From positions 1-21,448 of the forward strand of contig URDS01000037.1 in assembly GCA_900546635.1 (NCBI GenBank): DNA of 21,448 nucleotides, read 5' to 3'. A program made the position numbers and the translations under genes. Origin of the DNA: an uncultured Eubacteriales bacterium (GTDB lineage: Bacteria; Bacillota; Clostridia; Oscillospirales; CAG-272). This document shows, one piece after another, positions 7,166-14,539 of this stretch. The notes under the pieces are model-generated. The model was not told the DNA's origin. It did not search any database and was given only the letters and a program-made list of their open reading frames with translations. Within the stretch, counting starts at the first letter, position 1. The number at the start of each line of letters is the position of its first letter.

Positions 7166-8448
7166 GGGTTTGCTTCGCCGTCCGTCCGCGCGGACGCGGG
7201 CGCGTCTGCGTCGGAATCCGGGGACAGGGGCGCATCAGCTGCGTCCGGCGCGGGCGCGGGCGTATCATCAGACGCGGGAGCTTTTGTATTTGCGGCGGGC
7301 GCGGCATCCGTGGGAATTTCATCCGCGGCATTCGCGGCGTCCGAAGATTTCGCCATATCTGCGGCGTCCAAAATTTCTGAAATTTCCGGGGCGTCAGCGG
7401 AATCTGAAGCTTCCGCCATATCCACGGCGCCGGCGGAATCTGAAGCTTCCGCGTTCTGTACAGGCTTGGACGCGGCGATTACCGCGTCCACCTCGCTCTG
7501 CGGAAATTCGTCGGGCATCGCGGATTTCAGCGCGGTGATGGCGATTTCAAGCTGTTTTTCGTCCGGCTCGCGCGTGGTGATCCGCTGCATCCAGAGACCG
7601 GGCGCGGAAAGAATCTTTGTAAAGCCGTTTTCATGCTTGCCCGCGTACAGAATAAATTCAAAGCCCAGCCCGCAGATAAGGGGCAAAAGCAGAGGCTTTA
7701 AAACCAGCCGAAGCCAGATATTTTCCCAGGTGACAAATGAAAAGACCAACACGCTGAGAATCAGCATAATAAAAATGAAGCTTGTGCCGCATCGGGGATG
7801 AAAACGGGTGTATTGTTTCGCATTTTCGGGGGTCAGGGGCGCGCCCGCCTCATAACAGGCGATGCTTTTGTGCTCCGCGCCGTGATATTCAAACGTGCGG
7901 CGAATGTCGGGCATGAGCGAAACAAGCAGGATGTACCCGACAAAGATCCCGATGCGGATCAGTCCCTCGCACAGCGTTTTGAACAGGCCGAGCGAACCGC
8001 CCGCCATACCGAGCAGCAGGTCGATCCCCTGTGTGGCAAGGGTGGGCAGCACGAAAAACAGGCCGACGCCGAGCACGACGCCGAGAATGCCGGCAATGGT
8101 CATGATGACGTTCATCAGATTTTTGCCGCACTTTTTTTGCAGCCATTTTTCAAATTTGGTTTCGGGTTCGTCCAAGTCCACGCCCACGGCCTCCGCCGAG
8201 AGCGACAGCACCTTGAACGAAAGCTTGAACGACTCCACCAGCGCGACGATTCCGCGCACCAGCGGCCAGTTGAAAAATTTGTTTTTCTTGCGCACCGAAA
8301 CATAGGTGTGATTCGAGACCGAGATCGAACCGTCCTCGTGGCGGGAAGCTAAGCTGTAGCGGTCGCCGCAGCGCATCATAACGCCTTCAAGAACCGCTTC
8401 GCCGCCCACTTTGCCGAGACGGCAGTTTTTTTCACAGGTTTTACGCAT
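7162..8448 (-). CDS. DUF1385 membrane protein (YqhQ-like) with Ala/Asp-rich tail
   Basis: This 428-residue protein has the DUF1385 pattern: GGEAVLEGVMMRCGDRYSLA near the N-terminus, hydrophobic segments around residues 110-180, the signature EYHGAEHKSIACYE (His189, Glu192, His193), FHPRCGTSFIF, and more membrane segments to about 275. The family usually lies beside prmC/prfA and its biochemical role is not established; a metal site from the His/Glu cluster is plausible. Relatives end near residue 310-330. Here roughly 100 extra residues of low-complexity Ala, Asp, Ser and Pro follow, with a repeated EASDSA block. The cytosolic or external side of this tail is unclear. The start is ATG at 8448; the upstream SD (GTGAGAG) is mediocre. 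First gene of a three-gene minus-strand operon. Confidence 0.88.
   Translation of the reverse strand: MRKTCEKNCRLGKVGGEAVLEGVMMRCGDRYSLASRHEDGSISVSNHTYVSVRKKNKFFNWPLVRGIVALVESFKLSFKVLSLSAEAVGVDLDEPETKFEKWLQKKCGKNLMNVIMTIAGILGVVLGVGLFFVLPTLATQGIDLLLGMAGGSLGLFKTLCEGLIRIGIFVGYILLVSLMPDIRRTFEYHGAEHKSIACYEAGAPLTPENAKQYTRFHPRCGTSFIFIMLILSVLVFSFVTWENIWLRLVLKPLLLPLICGLGFEFILYAGKHENGFTKILSAPGLWMQRITTREPDEKQLEIAITALKSAMPDEFPQSEVDAVIAASKPVQNAEASDSAGAVDMAEASDSADAPEISEILDAADMAKSSDAANAADEIPTDAAPAANTKAPASDDTPAPAPDAADAPLSPDSDADAPASARTDGEANP
7397..7452. repeat. Exact 20-bp repeat with 36-bp period in the yqhQ-like tail
   Basis: Bases 7397-7416 and 7433-7452 are identical 20-mers centred on gaagcttc, 36 bases (12 codons) apart and in frame. 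They encode the repeated EASDSA block. Confidence 0.85.
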
Positions 8449-8490
8449 CTATTTCTCTCACTTTCAAAAAACAAAATCGAATGAACGCCG

Positions 8491-8533
8491 AAAAACCAAG
8501 GTTTTGCGACGATGAGGCGCGTTCGCTCGCGCC
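8491..8533 (-). repeat. Dispersed repeat, copy 2, in the leader of the yqhQ-prmC-murI operon
   Basis: Bases 8491-8522 match 21342-21373 at 27 of 32 positions with no gaps. The block begins with a small hairpin (AAAACC-AA-GGTTTT) and runs into a GC-rich stem, ggcgcg/cgcgcc (8516-8521 with 8528-8533). It falls inside the predicted untranslated leader of the minus-strand operon, so it would be transcribed. Confidence 0.65.
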
Positions 8534-8618
8534 GTCGCGCCGCCTTGTAAACGTATTTGATTTGCAATTTTTACTGTATCGACAAACTGAGACTTGCGCA
8601 GCAAGACTTTCTGCGGCT

Positions 8619-8646
8619 ATTATACCATACGATTGTGTTTTTTCAA
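8619..8646 (-). promoter_or_regulatory. Promoter of the yqhQ-prmC-murI operon
   Basis: On the minus strand, TTGAAA (8646-8641), 16-bp spacer, TATAAT (8624-8619). The start near 8612 leaves a leader of about 164 bases. The -35 box lies inside a 13-bp sequence repeated at the far edge of cassette II. Confidence 0.75.
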
Positions 8647-8649
8647 AGA
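8637..8649 (+). repeat. 13-bp direct repeat, left copy, at the edge of the AT-rich island
   Basis: GTTTTTTCAAAGA here is identical to 12023-12035. Composition drops sharply just to the right of this copy. Confidence 0.5.
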
Positions 8650-9090
8650 ACTTTTTGAATATTTTTTCATAATCCATGATTTGATATAACTTTTTATGAG
8701 TTACTATATATTGTTTGTAAACAATTTTATAAAAAATAAGAAGTTATAAGTTAAAAATATATGCTGTTTAGAGGTGCTTTTTTAATGATTTTTTCGTTTT
8801 TAAGCAACGTAAAAAGCAAACGAATATAGTTACCTCTTATCGAAATCAAACATCTTAAATTGAATTTTAGAATAAGGGAATTAAATCCACGCTTTGACTT
8901 AATTCCCCTTCGCTAAAGAACTATATAAAGAACAGATTTGTCAAGAGCAAGCATAGCTTGCGCATTTACTCTTGACTTATCTGTTCTCTTTATGCAAAAT
9001 ATATTTTCGCAAAATGGGCGCTCATTTGCTGTACTTACTATTAAAAAATTTGTATTTTTTGAACAGAACACAGAAAAAGCAAAAACGATA
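8650..9090. other. AT-rich gene-free stretch before the DpnII operon
   Basis: No open frame looks coding. It contains a 7-2-7 inverted repeat (8710-8725), a hairpin with 11-12 base arms (8874-8884 with 8899-8910) and a long imperfect inverted repeat (8925-8993). The AT content is far above the neighbouring operon and marks the left part of the foreign island. Confidence 0.6.
8925..8993. repeat. Long imperfect inverted repeat with internal stem
   Basis: The arm 8925-8947 pairs with 8969-8993, apart from a 2-base indel and a central mismatch. Nested inside is a perfect 5-bp stem caagc-ata-gcttg (8948-8960). An RNA from this region would form one long hairpin. It lies about 100 bases upstream of the operon promoter, so it is not the leader of the predicted transcript. 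Confidence 0.7.
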
Positions 9091-9119
9091 TTGCTTTTAT
9101 TCGAGGTTTGGAATATAAT
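9091..9119 (+). promoter_or_regulatory. Promoter of the DpnII-type operon
   Basis: TTGCTT (9091-9096), 17-bp spacer, TATAAT (9114-9119). A second TATAAT lies at 9126-9131. The start near 9126 gives a leader of about 25 bases to the ATG at 9151. Confidence 0.78.
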
Positions 9120-9150
9120 ATTGTTTATAATAGACAAGGAGTATAGAAAT

Positions 9151-10221
9151 ATGAAAGTTATGTCTGCAAAAGAAGCTGCTGACAGATGGGGTATATCTCA
9201 AAGACGCGTGGCTGTTCTTTGTTCTGAAAATAGAATAGCAAATGCACAAATGTTAGGCAATATGTGGATTATACCAACAAATGCTGAAAAACCTGTTGAT
9301 GCAAGAAGTACAAGATATAATGCAACTAATGAAAAAAATGTCAAGCCTTTTTTTAAATGGGCAGGCGGTAAAGGTCAGTTGTTAAGGGAAATCGAAAAAT
9401 ATTATCTATTTGAAACCGAAAAAATTACAAAGTATGCAGAGCCTTTTGTTGGCGGTGGTGCTGTGCTTTTTGATATTTTAAGCAAGTATGACTTGGAGGA
9501 TATTTATATAAGTGATATAAATGCTGAACTCATAAATACCTATGCAATAGTTCGTGATTATATTGAAGAATTAATTAAGTTACTGAAAGGGTATCAGCTT
9601 GAATATGTACCACTTGAAACAGAAGATAGAAAATTGTATTATATGGCAAAACGAGAACGATTTAATGATTTGAAAGTCAATGCTAATGAAGCTGAAAATA
9701 TTGAAAAAGCAGCATTGATGATATTTCTCAATAAAACTTGTTTTAATGGACTTTACAGAGTTAATAAAAAAGGACTTTTTAATGTGCCGATGGGAGCATA
9801 TAAAAATCCACAGATATGCGATGAAAAAAATCTTCGTGCGGTATCGGGGAAACTGCAAAATGTAAAAATTGTATGCGGTGATTATCGAAGGTCTGCTGAA
9901 TTTATAGACGAGCATACTTTTGTGTATTTTGATCCTCCGTACAGACCTTTGACGGAAACTGCAAGTTTTACTGCCTATACAGAAAATTTATTCAATGATG
10001 AAGAACAAATTGAGCTTGCTGAATTTGTTGCGAGTATGGACAAAAAAGGTGCTAAAATTGTTGTGAGTAATTCAGATCCCAAAAATTCTAATACAGAAGA
10101 TGATTTTTTTGATAATATCTACTCTGCTCACAAAATTAAAAGGGTTGAAGCTGCCCGTATGATAAATTGTAATAGAGAATCAAGAGGAAAAATAAAAGAA
10201 CTTTTAATATCGAATTTTTAA
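9151..10221 (+). CDS. dpnM: HTH-fused Dam-type adenine methyltransferase of a DpnII/MboI system (GATC)
   Basis: This 356-residue protein has two parts. Residues 1-50 are a MerR/excisionase-type helix-turn-helix (SAKEAADRWGISQRRVAVLC then a wing ending WIIPTNAEKPVDAR). Residues 63-356 are a D12-class Dam-like methylase with FFKWAGGKGQ (67-76), EPFVGGGAV (97-105), FNGLYRVNKKG (198-208) and catalytic DPPY (261-264). The enzyme should make N6-methyladenine in GATC, inferred mainly from the adjoining DpnII nuclease. The ATG at 9151 was chosen because AGGAG lies at 9137-9141 and the promoter lies just upstream. The frame stays open back to 8938, but that extension is upstream of the promoter. The HTH probably lets the methylase repress its own operon. 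Composition is strongly AT-rich. Confidence 0.9.
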   Translation: MKVMSAKEAADRWGISQRRVAVLCSENRIANAQMLGNMWIIPTNAEKPVDARSTRYNATNEKNVKPFFKWAGGKGQLLREIEKYYLFETEKITKYAEPFVGGGAVLFDILSKYDLEDIYISDINAELINTYAIVRDYIEELIKLLKGYQLEYVPLETEDRKLYYMAKRERFNDLKVNANEAENIEKAALMIFLNKTCFNGLYRVNKKGLFNVPMGAYKNPQICDEKNLRAVSGKLQNVKIVCGDYRRSAEFIDEHTFVYFDPPYRPLTETASFTAYTENLFNDEEQIELAEFVASMDKKGAKIVVSNSDPKNSNTEDDFFDNIYSAHKIKRVEAARMINCNRESRGKIKELLISNF

Positions 10222-10233
10222 GGAGCTACGAAT

Positions 10234-11097
10234 ATGGCAAATAGAGATTTTATAACATGGCTATCAGGATTTCGTGATAGCATTGCAGATTATGACTATT
10301 ATATTGATTTTGAAAAGGTACACAGAAATGTTGAAAGTATAAAAGTAGAACTTAACATATTAAATTCCCTTATTGGATCGAAGAATATTGAAGCTGATTT
10401 TGAAGCCTTACTTAAAAAATATCCCGTGATATTAAAATGTATTCCGTTGCTTTTAGCGGTTAGAGCAAATGAAATTTATGCTATTGACGGTGACGGAGAA
10501 TTTACATATAAATTTAAGAATCCTAATTTGTCAGCCGAACAATATAAAGTGTTTATGCGTAAAACGGGATTGTTCGATTTAATAGCTAATCATATTATAA
10601 ATAACCTTGTTGATTATGCAACCGGTGTTGAAGCAGGTCTTGATTCCAACGGTAGAAAAAATCGTGGCGGTCATTTAATGGAAAATTTGGTTGAGAGCTT
10701 CATCAAAAAAGCAGGATTTATCAAAGATGAAACTTATTTTAAGGAAATGTATATCCATCAGATTACTGAAAAATGGAACATAGATTTATTTGCAATTTCA
10801 AATCAAGGAAAAATGGAAAAGCGTTTTGATTTTGTTATCAAAACGGACAATATGATATATGGAATTGAAACTAATTTCTATGGCAGTGGTGGCTCTAAAC
10901 TGAATGAAACTGCTCGTAGCTACAAAACACTTGCATTGGAAACCGATACAATAGACAGTTTTACATTTATTTGGTTTACTGACGGAAAAGGTTGGATAAA
11001 CGCAAAAAATAATCTCGAAGAAACTTTTGATGTTATGGAACACATTTATAACATAAAGGATTTGGAAAACGGGATAATCAATGAGGTTTTCAAATAA
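10234..11097 (+). CDS. dpnB: DpnII/MboI-type restriction endonuclease (cuts unmethylated GATC)
   Basis: This 287-residue protein resembles the pneumococcal DpnII endonuclease along its whole length. Shared blocks are IKVELNILNSLIGSKNIEADF (about 36-56), NNLVDYATGVEAGLDSNGRKNR (123-144), KRFDFVIK (196-203) and NFYGSGGSKLNETARSY (214-230). The PD-(D/E)xK-like residues are Asp199 and Glu212, with Asn214 where Lys is common, as in DpnII itself. It should cleave GATC when the adenine is unmethylated. It starts 12 bases after the methylase stop with its own AAGGAG, and its stop overlaps the next start by one base (TAATG). The length matches the family (288 in DpnII), so it appears intact. Confidence 0.95.
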   Translation: MANRDFITWLSGFRDSIADYDYYIDFEKVHRNVESIKVELNILNSLIGSKNIEADFEALLKKYPVILKCIPLLLAVRANEIYAIDGDGEFTYKFKNPNLSAEQYKVFMRKTGLFDLIANHIINNLVDYATGVEAGLDSNGRKNRGGHLMENLVESFIKKAGFIKDETYFKEMYIHQITEKWNIDLFAISNQGKMEKRFDFVIKTDNMIYGIETNFYGSGGSKLNETARSYKTLALETDTIDSFTFIWFTDGKGWINAKNNLEETFDVMEHIYNIKDLENGIINEVFK

Positions 11098-11846
11098 TGG
11101 CAGAAAAGAACATTAAAAAATGGGAGCCTGATGATTTTGAACTTGAAATGACGACACATTGGTCTTTCCCAAAGCGTGGTGATTGGGCAACGCACGATGC
11201 AAAATGGCGTGGTAATTGGTCGCCGTACATACCAAGAAATATTATATTAAGATATTCACAAGAAGGTGATTTAATTCTTGATCAATTTGCAGGCGGCGGT
11301 ACAACTCTTGTCGAAGCAAAATTATTAAGCCGTGATATAATCGGTGTAGATGTAAATGATGGCGCACTCCAACGTTGTAGAGAAAAGACAGCTTTTGATT
11401 ACGAGTCTGCCAAGGGGAAAGTGTATATCAAAAAAGGCGATGCAAGAAATCTTGATTTTGTGCCCGACGATAGTGTTGATTTGATATGTACCCATCCACC
11501 TTATGCAGATATTATCAAGTATAGCGATGGCATAGAGGAGGATTTATCACAACTAAAAGTAAAAGATTTTCTCGAAGAAATGAAAAAGGTTGCAGCAGAA
11601 AGTTATCGTGTGCTTAAAAAGGATAAGTTCTGTGCAGTGCTTATGGGAGATACAAGACAAAAGGGACATATGATACCAATGTCTTTTGAAGTAATGCGTA
11701 TTTTTGAAAATGTTGGCTTCAAATTAAAAGAATTGATTATAAAAGAACAGCATAACTGTAAGGCAACGGGATATTGGAAAACGAATAGTGTCAAATATAA
11801 TTTTTTGTTGATTGCTCACGAGTATTTATTTGTTTTTAAGAAATAA
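11097..11846 (+). CDS. Second DNA methyltransferase of the DpnII-type operon, not DpnA-like
   Basis: This 249-residue SAM-dependent N-methyltransferase carries the SAM loop LDQFAGGGTTLVEA (61-74), then IIGVDVN (81-87) and the catalytic THPPY at 132-136, followed by LMGDTR (182-187). The order SAM motif then catalytic motif is the reverse of pneumococcal DpnA, whose catalytic DPPY precedes its SAM motif. THPPY rather than DPPY recalls Trm11-like and N4/N6 DNA methylase (N6_N4_Mtase) proteins. In pneumococcal DpnII the second methylase protects single-stranded GATC during DNA uptake. Here an unrelated or distantly related enzyme holds that place, after the nuclease rather than before it. The base it methylates is unknown. 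It overlaps the nuclease stop by one base. Confidence 0.85.
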   Translation: MAEKNIKKWEPDDFELEMTTHWSFPKRGDWATHDAKWRGNWSPYIPRNIILRYSQEGDLILDQFAGGGTTLVEAKLLSRDIIGVDVNDGALQRCREKTAFDYESAKGKVYIKKGDARNLDFVPDDSVDLICTHPPYADIIKYSDGIEEDLSQLKVKDFLEEMKKVAAESYRVLKKDKFCAVLMGDTRQKGHMIPMSFEVMRIFENVGFKLKELIIKEQHNCKATGYWKTNSVKYNFLLIAHEYLFVFKK

Positions 11847-11875
11847 CTTATTATAATTCTTTAGTAATTTGTTAT

Positions 11876-11908
11876 AAACCATTTTGGAATTTTGTCACCA
11901 AAACGGTT
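11876..11908. other. Hairpin just after the DpnII-type operon
   Basis: aaccattttgg (from 11878) pairs with ccaaaacggtt with one mismatch around a 10-base loop and is followed by attttaa. A weak first terminator is possible. Confidence 0.45.
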
Positions 11909-11946
11909 ATTTTAACAGTCTATTTTTATCTAACACAAAAATGACG

Positions 11947-11987
11947 AAAGTCGCAAACTGTGATTAAATCAGTGTTTGCGACTTTTT
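11947..11987. terminator. Terminator of the DpnII-type operon
   Basis: Perfect 12-bp stem (11947-11958 with 11974-11985), 15-base loop, T-run at 11983-11987. On the minus strand the tail is weaker, but it may also stop the convergent GH43-dockerin gene. Confidence 0.78.
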
Positions 11988-12022
11988 ATATTTATAGGAA
12001 ACACATTTTTTGAAAATATCCG

Positions 12023-12035
12023 GTTTTTTCAAAGA
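12023..12035 (+). repeat. 13-bp direct repeat, right copy
   Basis: Identical to 8637-8649. GC-rich backbone sequence resumes immediately after it. Confidence 0.5.
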
Positions 12036-12059
12036 TGATCTTCTTCGTGCGCCGCCGGG

Positions 12060-14321
12060 TCAGCGCGTCAAAATCAACCGCGCGAGCAGCGCCGAAAGAT
12101 CCTCCACATCCACCCGTCCGTCGGTATTGACATCATACGTGCCCGAATACAAGCCCTCTCCCGCCATGCGCGCAAGCAGCAAAAGCAGGTCGCGCAGATC
12201 GGTTCTTCCGCTGCGGTCAAAATCGCCGCGCCAGCGGTCGGAGGGCAGCGGCTGGGGCGTAGACGTAGGGCCGTACACCGTCAGAATATCCGGTCCGCCG
12301 TCTGGATTTTTCACAAACGCGACCTTATCGATACAGGTCTGCCGCGGCGACACGGTTCCGACCGCACTGTGCCGGTGATAGGCCATATACAACTCGCTGC
12401 CGTCCGGCGAATGGACGAAAATGGCGTCGCCCGGACCGTCGATCTCTTTATTATAGGTCAAAATGTTGTTATATTCGTATTTTACGTAGGGGCCGAGCAC
12501 GTTTTCGGACACGGCATACGCCTCGCCGTACCGAAGCCGGTAGCTGCTGGTCGCATAAATCAGGTAATAATACCCGTCGTGATGATACAGAACGCCGCCC
12601 TCACAGACCCGTCCGCGCCCGTCGATCTCGTATTCCTCAGCCGGATAGACCGCCAGCGTGAGCGTGCCTGCAACCGGTGTGATCACACCGTTTGAAATCG
12701 ACAGTTCCTCAAGGTAAATGCAGCCGCCTTTATCGAACCGGGACAGAGATATATAGACCTTTCCGTCCGTGTCCACATACGGATGCCCGCCGATTTCGGT
12801 GACATCGTGAAGCATGGTCTGCCCGACGAACGGTCCGAGGGGCGAAGAGGATGTCGCATAGTAGATCCGGCGGCTTTCATAGGTGGAATCGGTTCTCGAA
12901 GCGTAGAACAGATAGAAAACGCCGTCATAATACAGCACGTTCGGACTCATGCAGTAGCCCTTGATCGCCTTGTACTCCGGCCGCCAGGAAAAACAGGTCT
13001 GTCCCCTTGACCAGTTCACAAGGTCGGGCGAGGTATACACGCTGAAAACGCTGTTGCCCGACGGGTTGCGGTTATACAGATAATAGGTTCCGTCGTAAAA
13101 GAGAATGTCCGGGTCGGCGCCCCACGCGACGGGATTCAAATAGGTCTTTCCGGCATACGTTTCGCTTTCGGTGACCGCGAAATCGCGTACCGTGCCGCCC
13201 GACAGCCAAAAGCCGAAGCGCCCGGCCGCATAATCCGAAAGCGAAAACTCAAACTTCGGGAACGCCTCGTCGCCCTGCGCGAAATTGTCAAAATAAAGCG
13301 AGGCCACGCCCTCTGCAACCGAGACCCGCACGCCGCACGGCGTATCCGGAACCGGCGCGCGCTTGCGGCCGATGCGTAAATATTCGCCGTCGATTATGCG
13401 ATACAGTTCAACGATTTCCGCCTCTTTGTCTATACAAAACGCATAGCCGTTCCGCTCGTCCTGCATACCGAAAAACAGCCGGGTGAGGCCCGCGGCGCTC
13501 AGCGTCGCGTCCGCGCGGAAATCCGCGGGGAGCGCTTCTCTTGTGAGCAGCGCTCCCTGTCCGCCCACGGCGCCGCCGTCGGCCGAAATTTGGCCGCCCG
13601 CGGCAAAGTCAAATCCGCCGAGCGCGACGGACGCGGTAAGTTCGGGCAGAACATCGTCGTCAAACACGGTGACCTTGAAATTGTCAAACGCGCCCTTGCC
13701 CACATAGGCCTTGCGCAGTCCGACAACCGGCGCAAACGCGGTATAAACCGTGTCCTCGTCCGAAGAACCGATCGCGTAGGTCATGCCGAAAAACTGCCGC
13801 TCGCCGTCCAGCGACGTGATGCGGAAGGTCAGCGAGTTTTCCTCCTTGTCCACATAGACCGAAAGGTGCAGATCCGCCTCCGTGACGGTCGCGGGACCGC
13901 GCCGGATGTTCCCGCCCCAGGCGCCGGTTTTGCTGAAATAGGCGAAAAGTCCCTCCGTTCCGGTTGCCGCGACCGTCGCGTTATAGCCGAAAAAATAGGA
14001 GGGCGTCGGGGTGAGCGACGGACCGGTCGCGCCGATCAGAAAGCCGCCGAGCCCCGTGTGGCCGAGAAAGTCCACATCCAGCTGATAATCCTTGTCCGCG
14101 TGCGCATCGGGAATTTTGTAGGTCACAAAGCCGGACGAAGAGCTTCCGCTGCCAAGCACAAGGCGGCCGTCCGTAACAGACCAGCTGCCGCGAACCGTAA
14201 AATCGGCCAGACTGTCCTCTGAAAAGTCATTTTCATAAATCACCGTCTCATAGGCGCAGACCGACAAAGTAAACAGGCAAAGCATCGCCAAGCAAAGCAG
14301 CAGTCCAAACTGTTTTTTCAT
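12060..14321 (-). CDS. Secreted GH43 glycosidase with two N-terminal beta-sandwich-like regions and a C-terminal type I dockerin
   Basis: This 753-residue exported protein begins with a signal peptide (1-23, likely cut after VCA). Two regions with concanavalin-like character follow (about 24-210 and 230-388), probably for carbohydrate binding. The GH43 five-bladed propeller spans about 392-685. The general base Asp403 (GADPDILFYDG) and the acid Glu574 (VCEGGVLY) are present. The pKa-modulating Asp, found as IDG in the neighbouring GH43, is Gly511 here (EIGGHPYVDTDG). Residues 699-753 are a complete dockerin: two Ca loops, Asp700-Asp711 (DFDRSGRTDLRD) and Asp730-Asp741 (DVNTDGRVDVED). Dockerins bind cohesins in cellulosomes, but no cohesin gene is seen here. 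GH43 enzymes act on arabinan/xylan side chains; the exact substrate is unknown. The ATG has GAGGAG just upstream. Confidence 0.88.
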   Translation of the reverse strand: MKKQFGLLLCLAMLCLFTLSVCAYETVIYENDFSEDSLADFTVRGSWSVTDGRLVLGSGSSSSGFVTYKIPDAHADKDYQLDVDFLGHTGLGGFLIGATGPSLTPTPSYFFGYNATVAATGTEGLFAYFSKTGAWGGNIRRGPATVTEADLHLSVYVDKEENSLTFRITSLDGERQFFGMTYAIGSSDEDTVYTAFAPVVGLRKAYVGKGAFDNFKVTVFDDDVLPELTASVALGGFDFAAGGQISADGGAVGGQGALLTREALPADFRADATLSAAGLTRLFFGMQDERNGYAFCIDKEAEIVELYRIIDGEYLRIGRKRAPVPDTPCGVRVSVAEGVASLYFDNFAQGDEAFPKFEFSLSDYAAGRFGFWLSGGTVRDFAVTESETYAGKTYLNPVAWGADPDILFYDGTYYLYNRNPSGNSVFSVYTSPDLVNWSRGQTCFSWRPEYKAIKGYCMSPNVLYYDGVFYLFYASRTDSTYESRRIYYATSSSPLGPFVGQTMLHDVTEIGGHPYVDTDGKVYISLSRFDKGGCIYLEELSISNGVITPVAGTLTLAVYPAEEYEIDGRGRVCEGGVLYHHDGYYYLIYATSSYRLRYGEAYAVSENVLGPYVKYEYNNILTYNKEIDGPGDAIFVHSPDGSELYMAYHRHSAVGTVSPRQTCIDKVAFVKNPDGGPDILTVYGPTSTPQPLPSDRWRGDFDRSGRTDLRDLLLLLARMAGEGLYSGTYDVNTDGRVDVEDLSALLARLILTR

Positions 14322-14422
14322 TTTTGTCTCCTCTTTTTTATGCCGATACGAAAATCCGGACGCAGGGTCGGGCGGCGCACGCGCCTTTCTCCGATCGGAA
14401 AATTTTTGAATCGCTTGTATAC

Positions 14423-14451
14423 AGTATACTATACCTTTTGCGGTTTATCAA
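14423..14451 (-). promoter_or_regulatory. Promoter of the GH43-dockerin gene
   Basis: On the minus strand, TTGATA (14451-14446), 17-bp spacer, TATACT (14428-14423). The -10 lies within tgtatacagtatactatac, a string of overlapping GTATAC palindromes that could be a repressor site of the GntR type. Confidence 0.78.
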
Positions 14452-14470
14452 TATAGGAAAGTAAATTCTG

Positions 14471-14522
14471 TTTGTGTAAAATCGAAAAGCGGCGCGCGTT
14501 GTTGTGAAAAAATTTACACAAA
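14471..14522. promoter_or_regulatory. Pair of inverted TTTGTGTAAA sites between the two GH43 genes
   Basis: TTTGTGTAAA at 14471-14480 has an exact inverted copy, TTTACACAAA, at 14513-14522. The centres are 42 bp apart, about four helix turns. They lie between the two divergent promoters, as expected for a shared activator or looping repressor. Confidence 0.5.
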
Positions 14523-14539
14523 ATATGCAAAAGATGGGG

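Noticed and set aside
6287..7801. 504-codon plus-strand frame opposite prmC and the yqhQ-like gene
   Set aside because: It is the antisense shadow of two clearly recognised genes; Ala/Arg/Ser-biased with no domain.
8784..8828. 14-codon frame after a gaggtg, possible leader peptide
   Set aside because: Too short, no promoter or attenuator structure linked to it; probably chance in AT-rich DNA.
8938..9150. N-terminal extension of the Dam-like methylase
   Set aside because: It covers the inverted repeat and the promoter; the SD at 9137-9141 supports the ATG at 9151.
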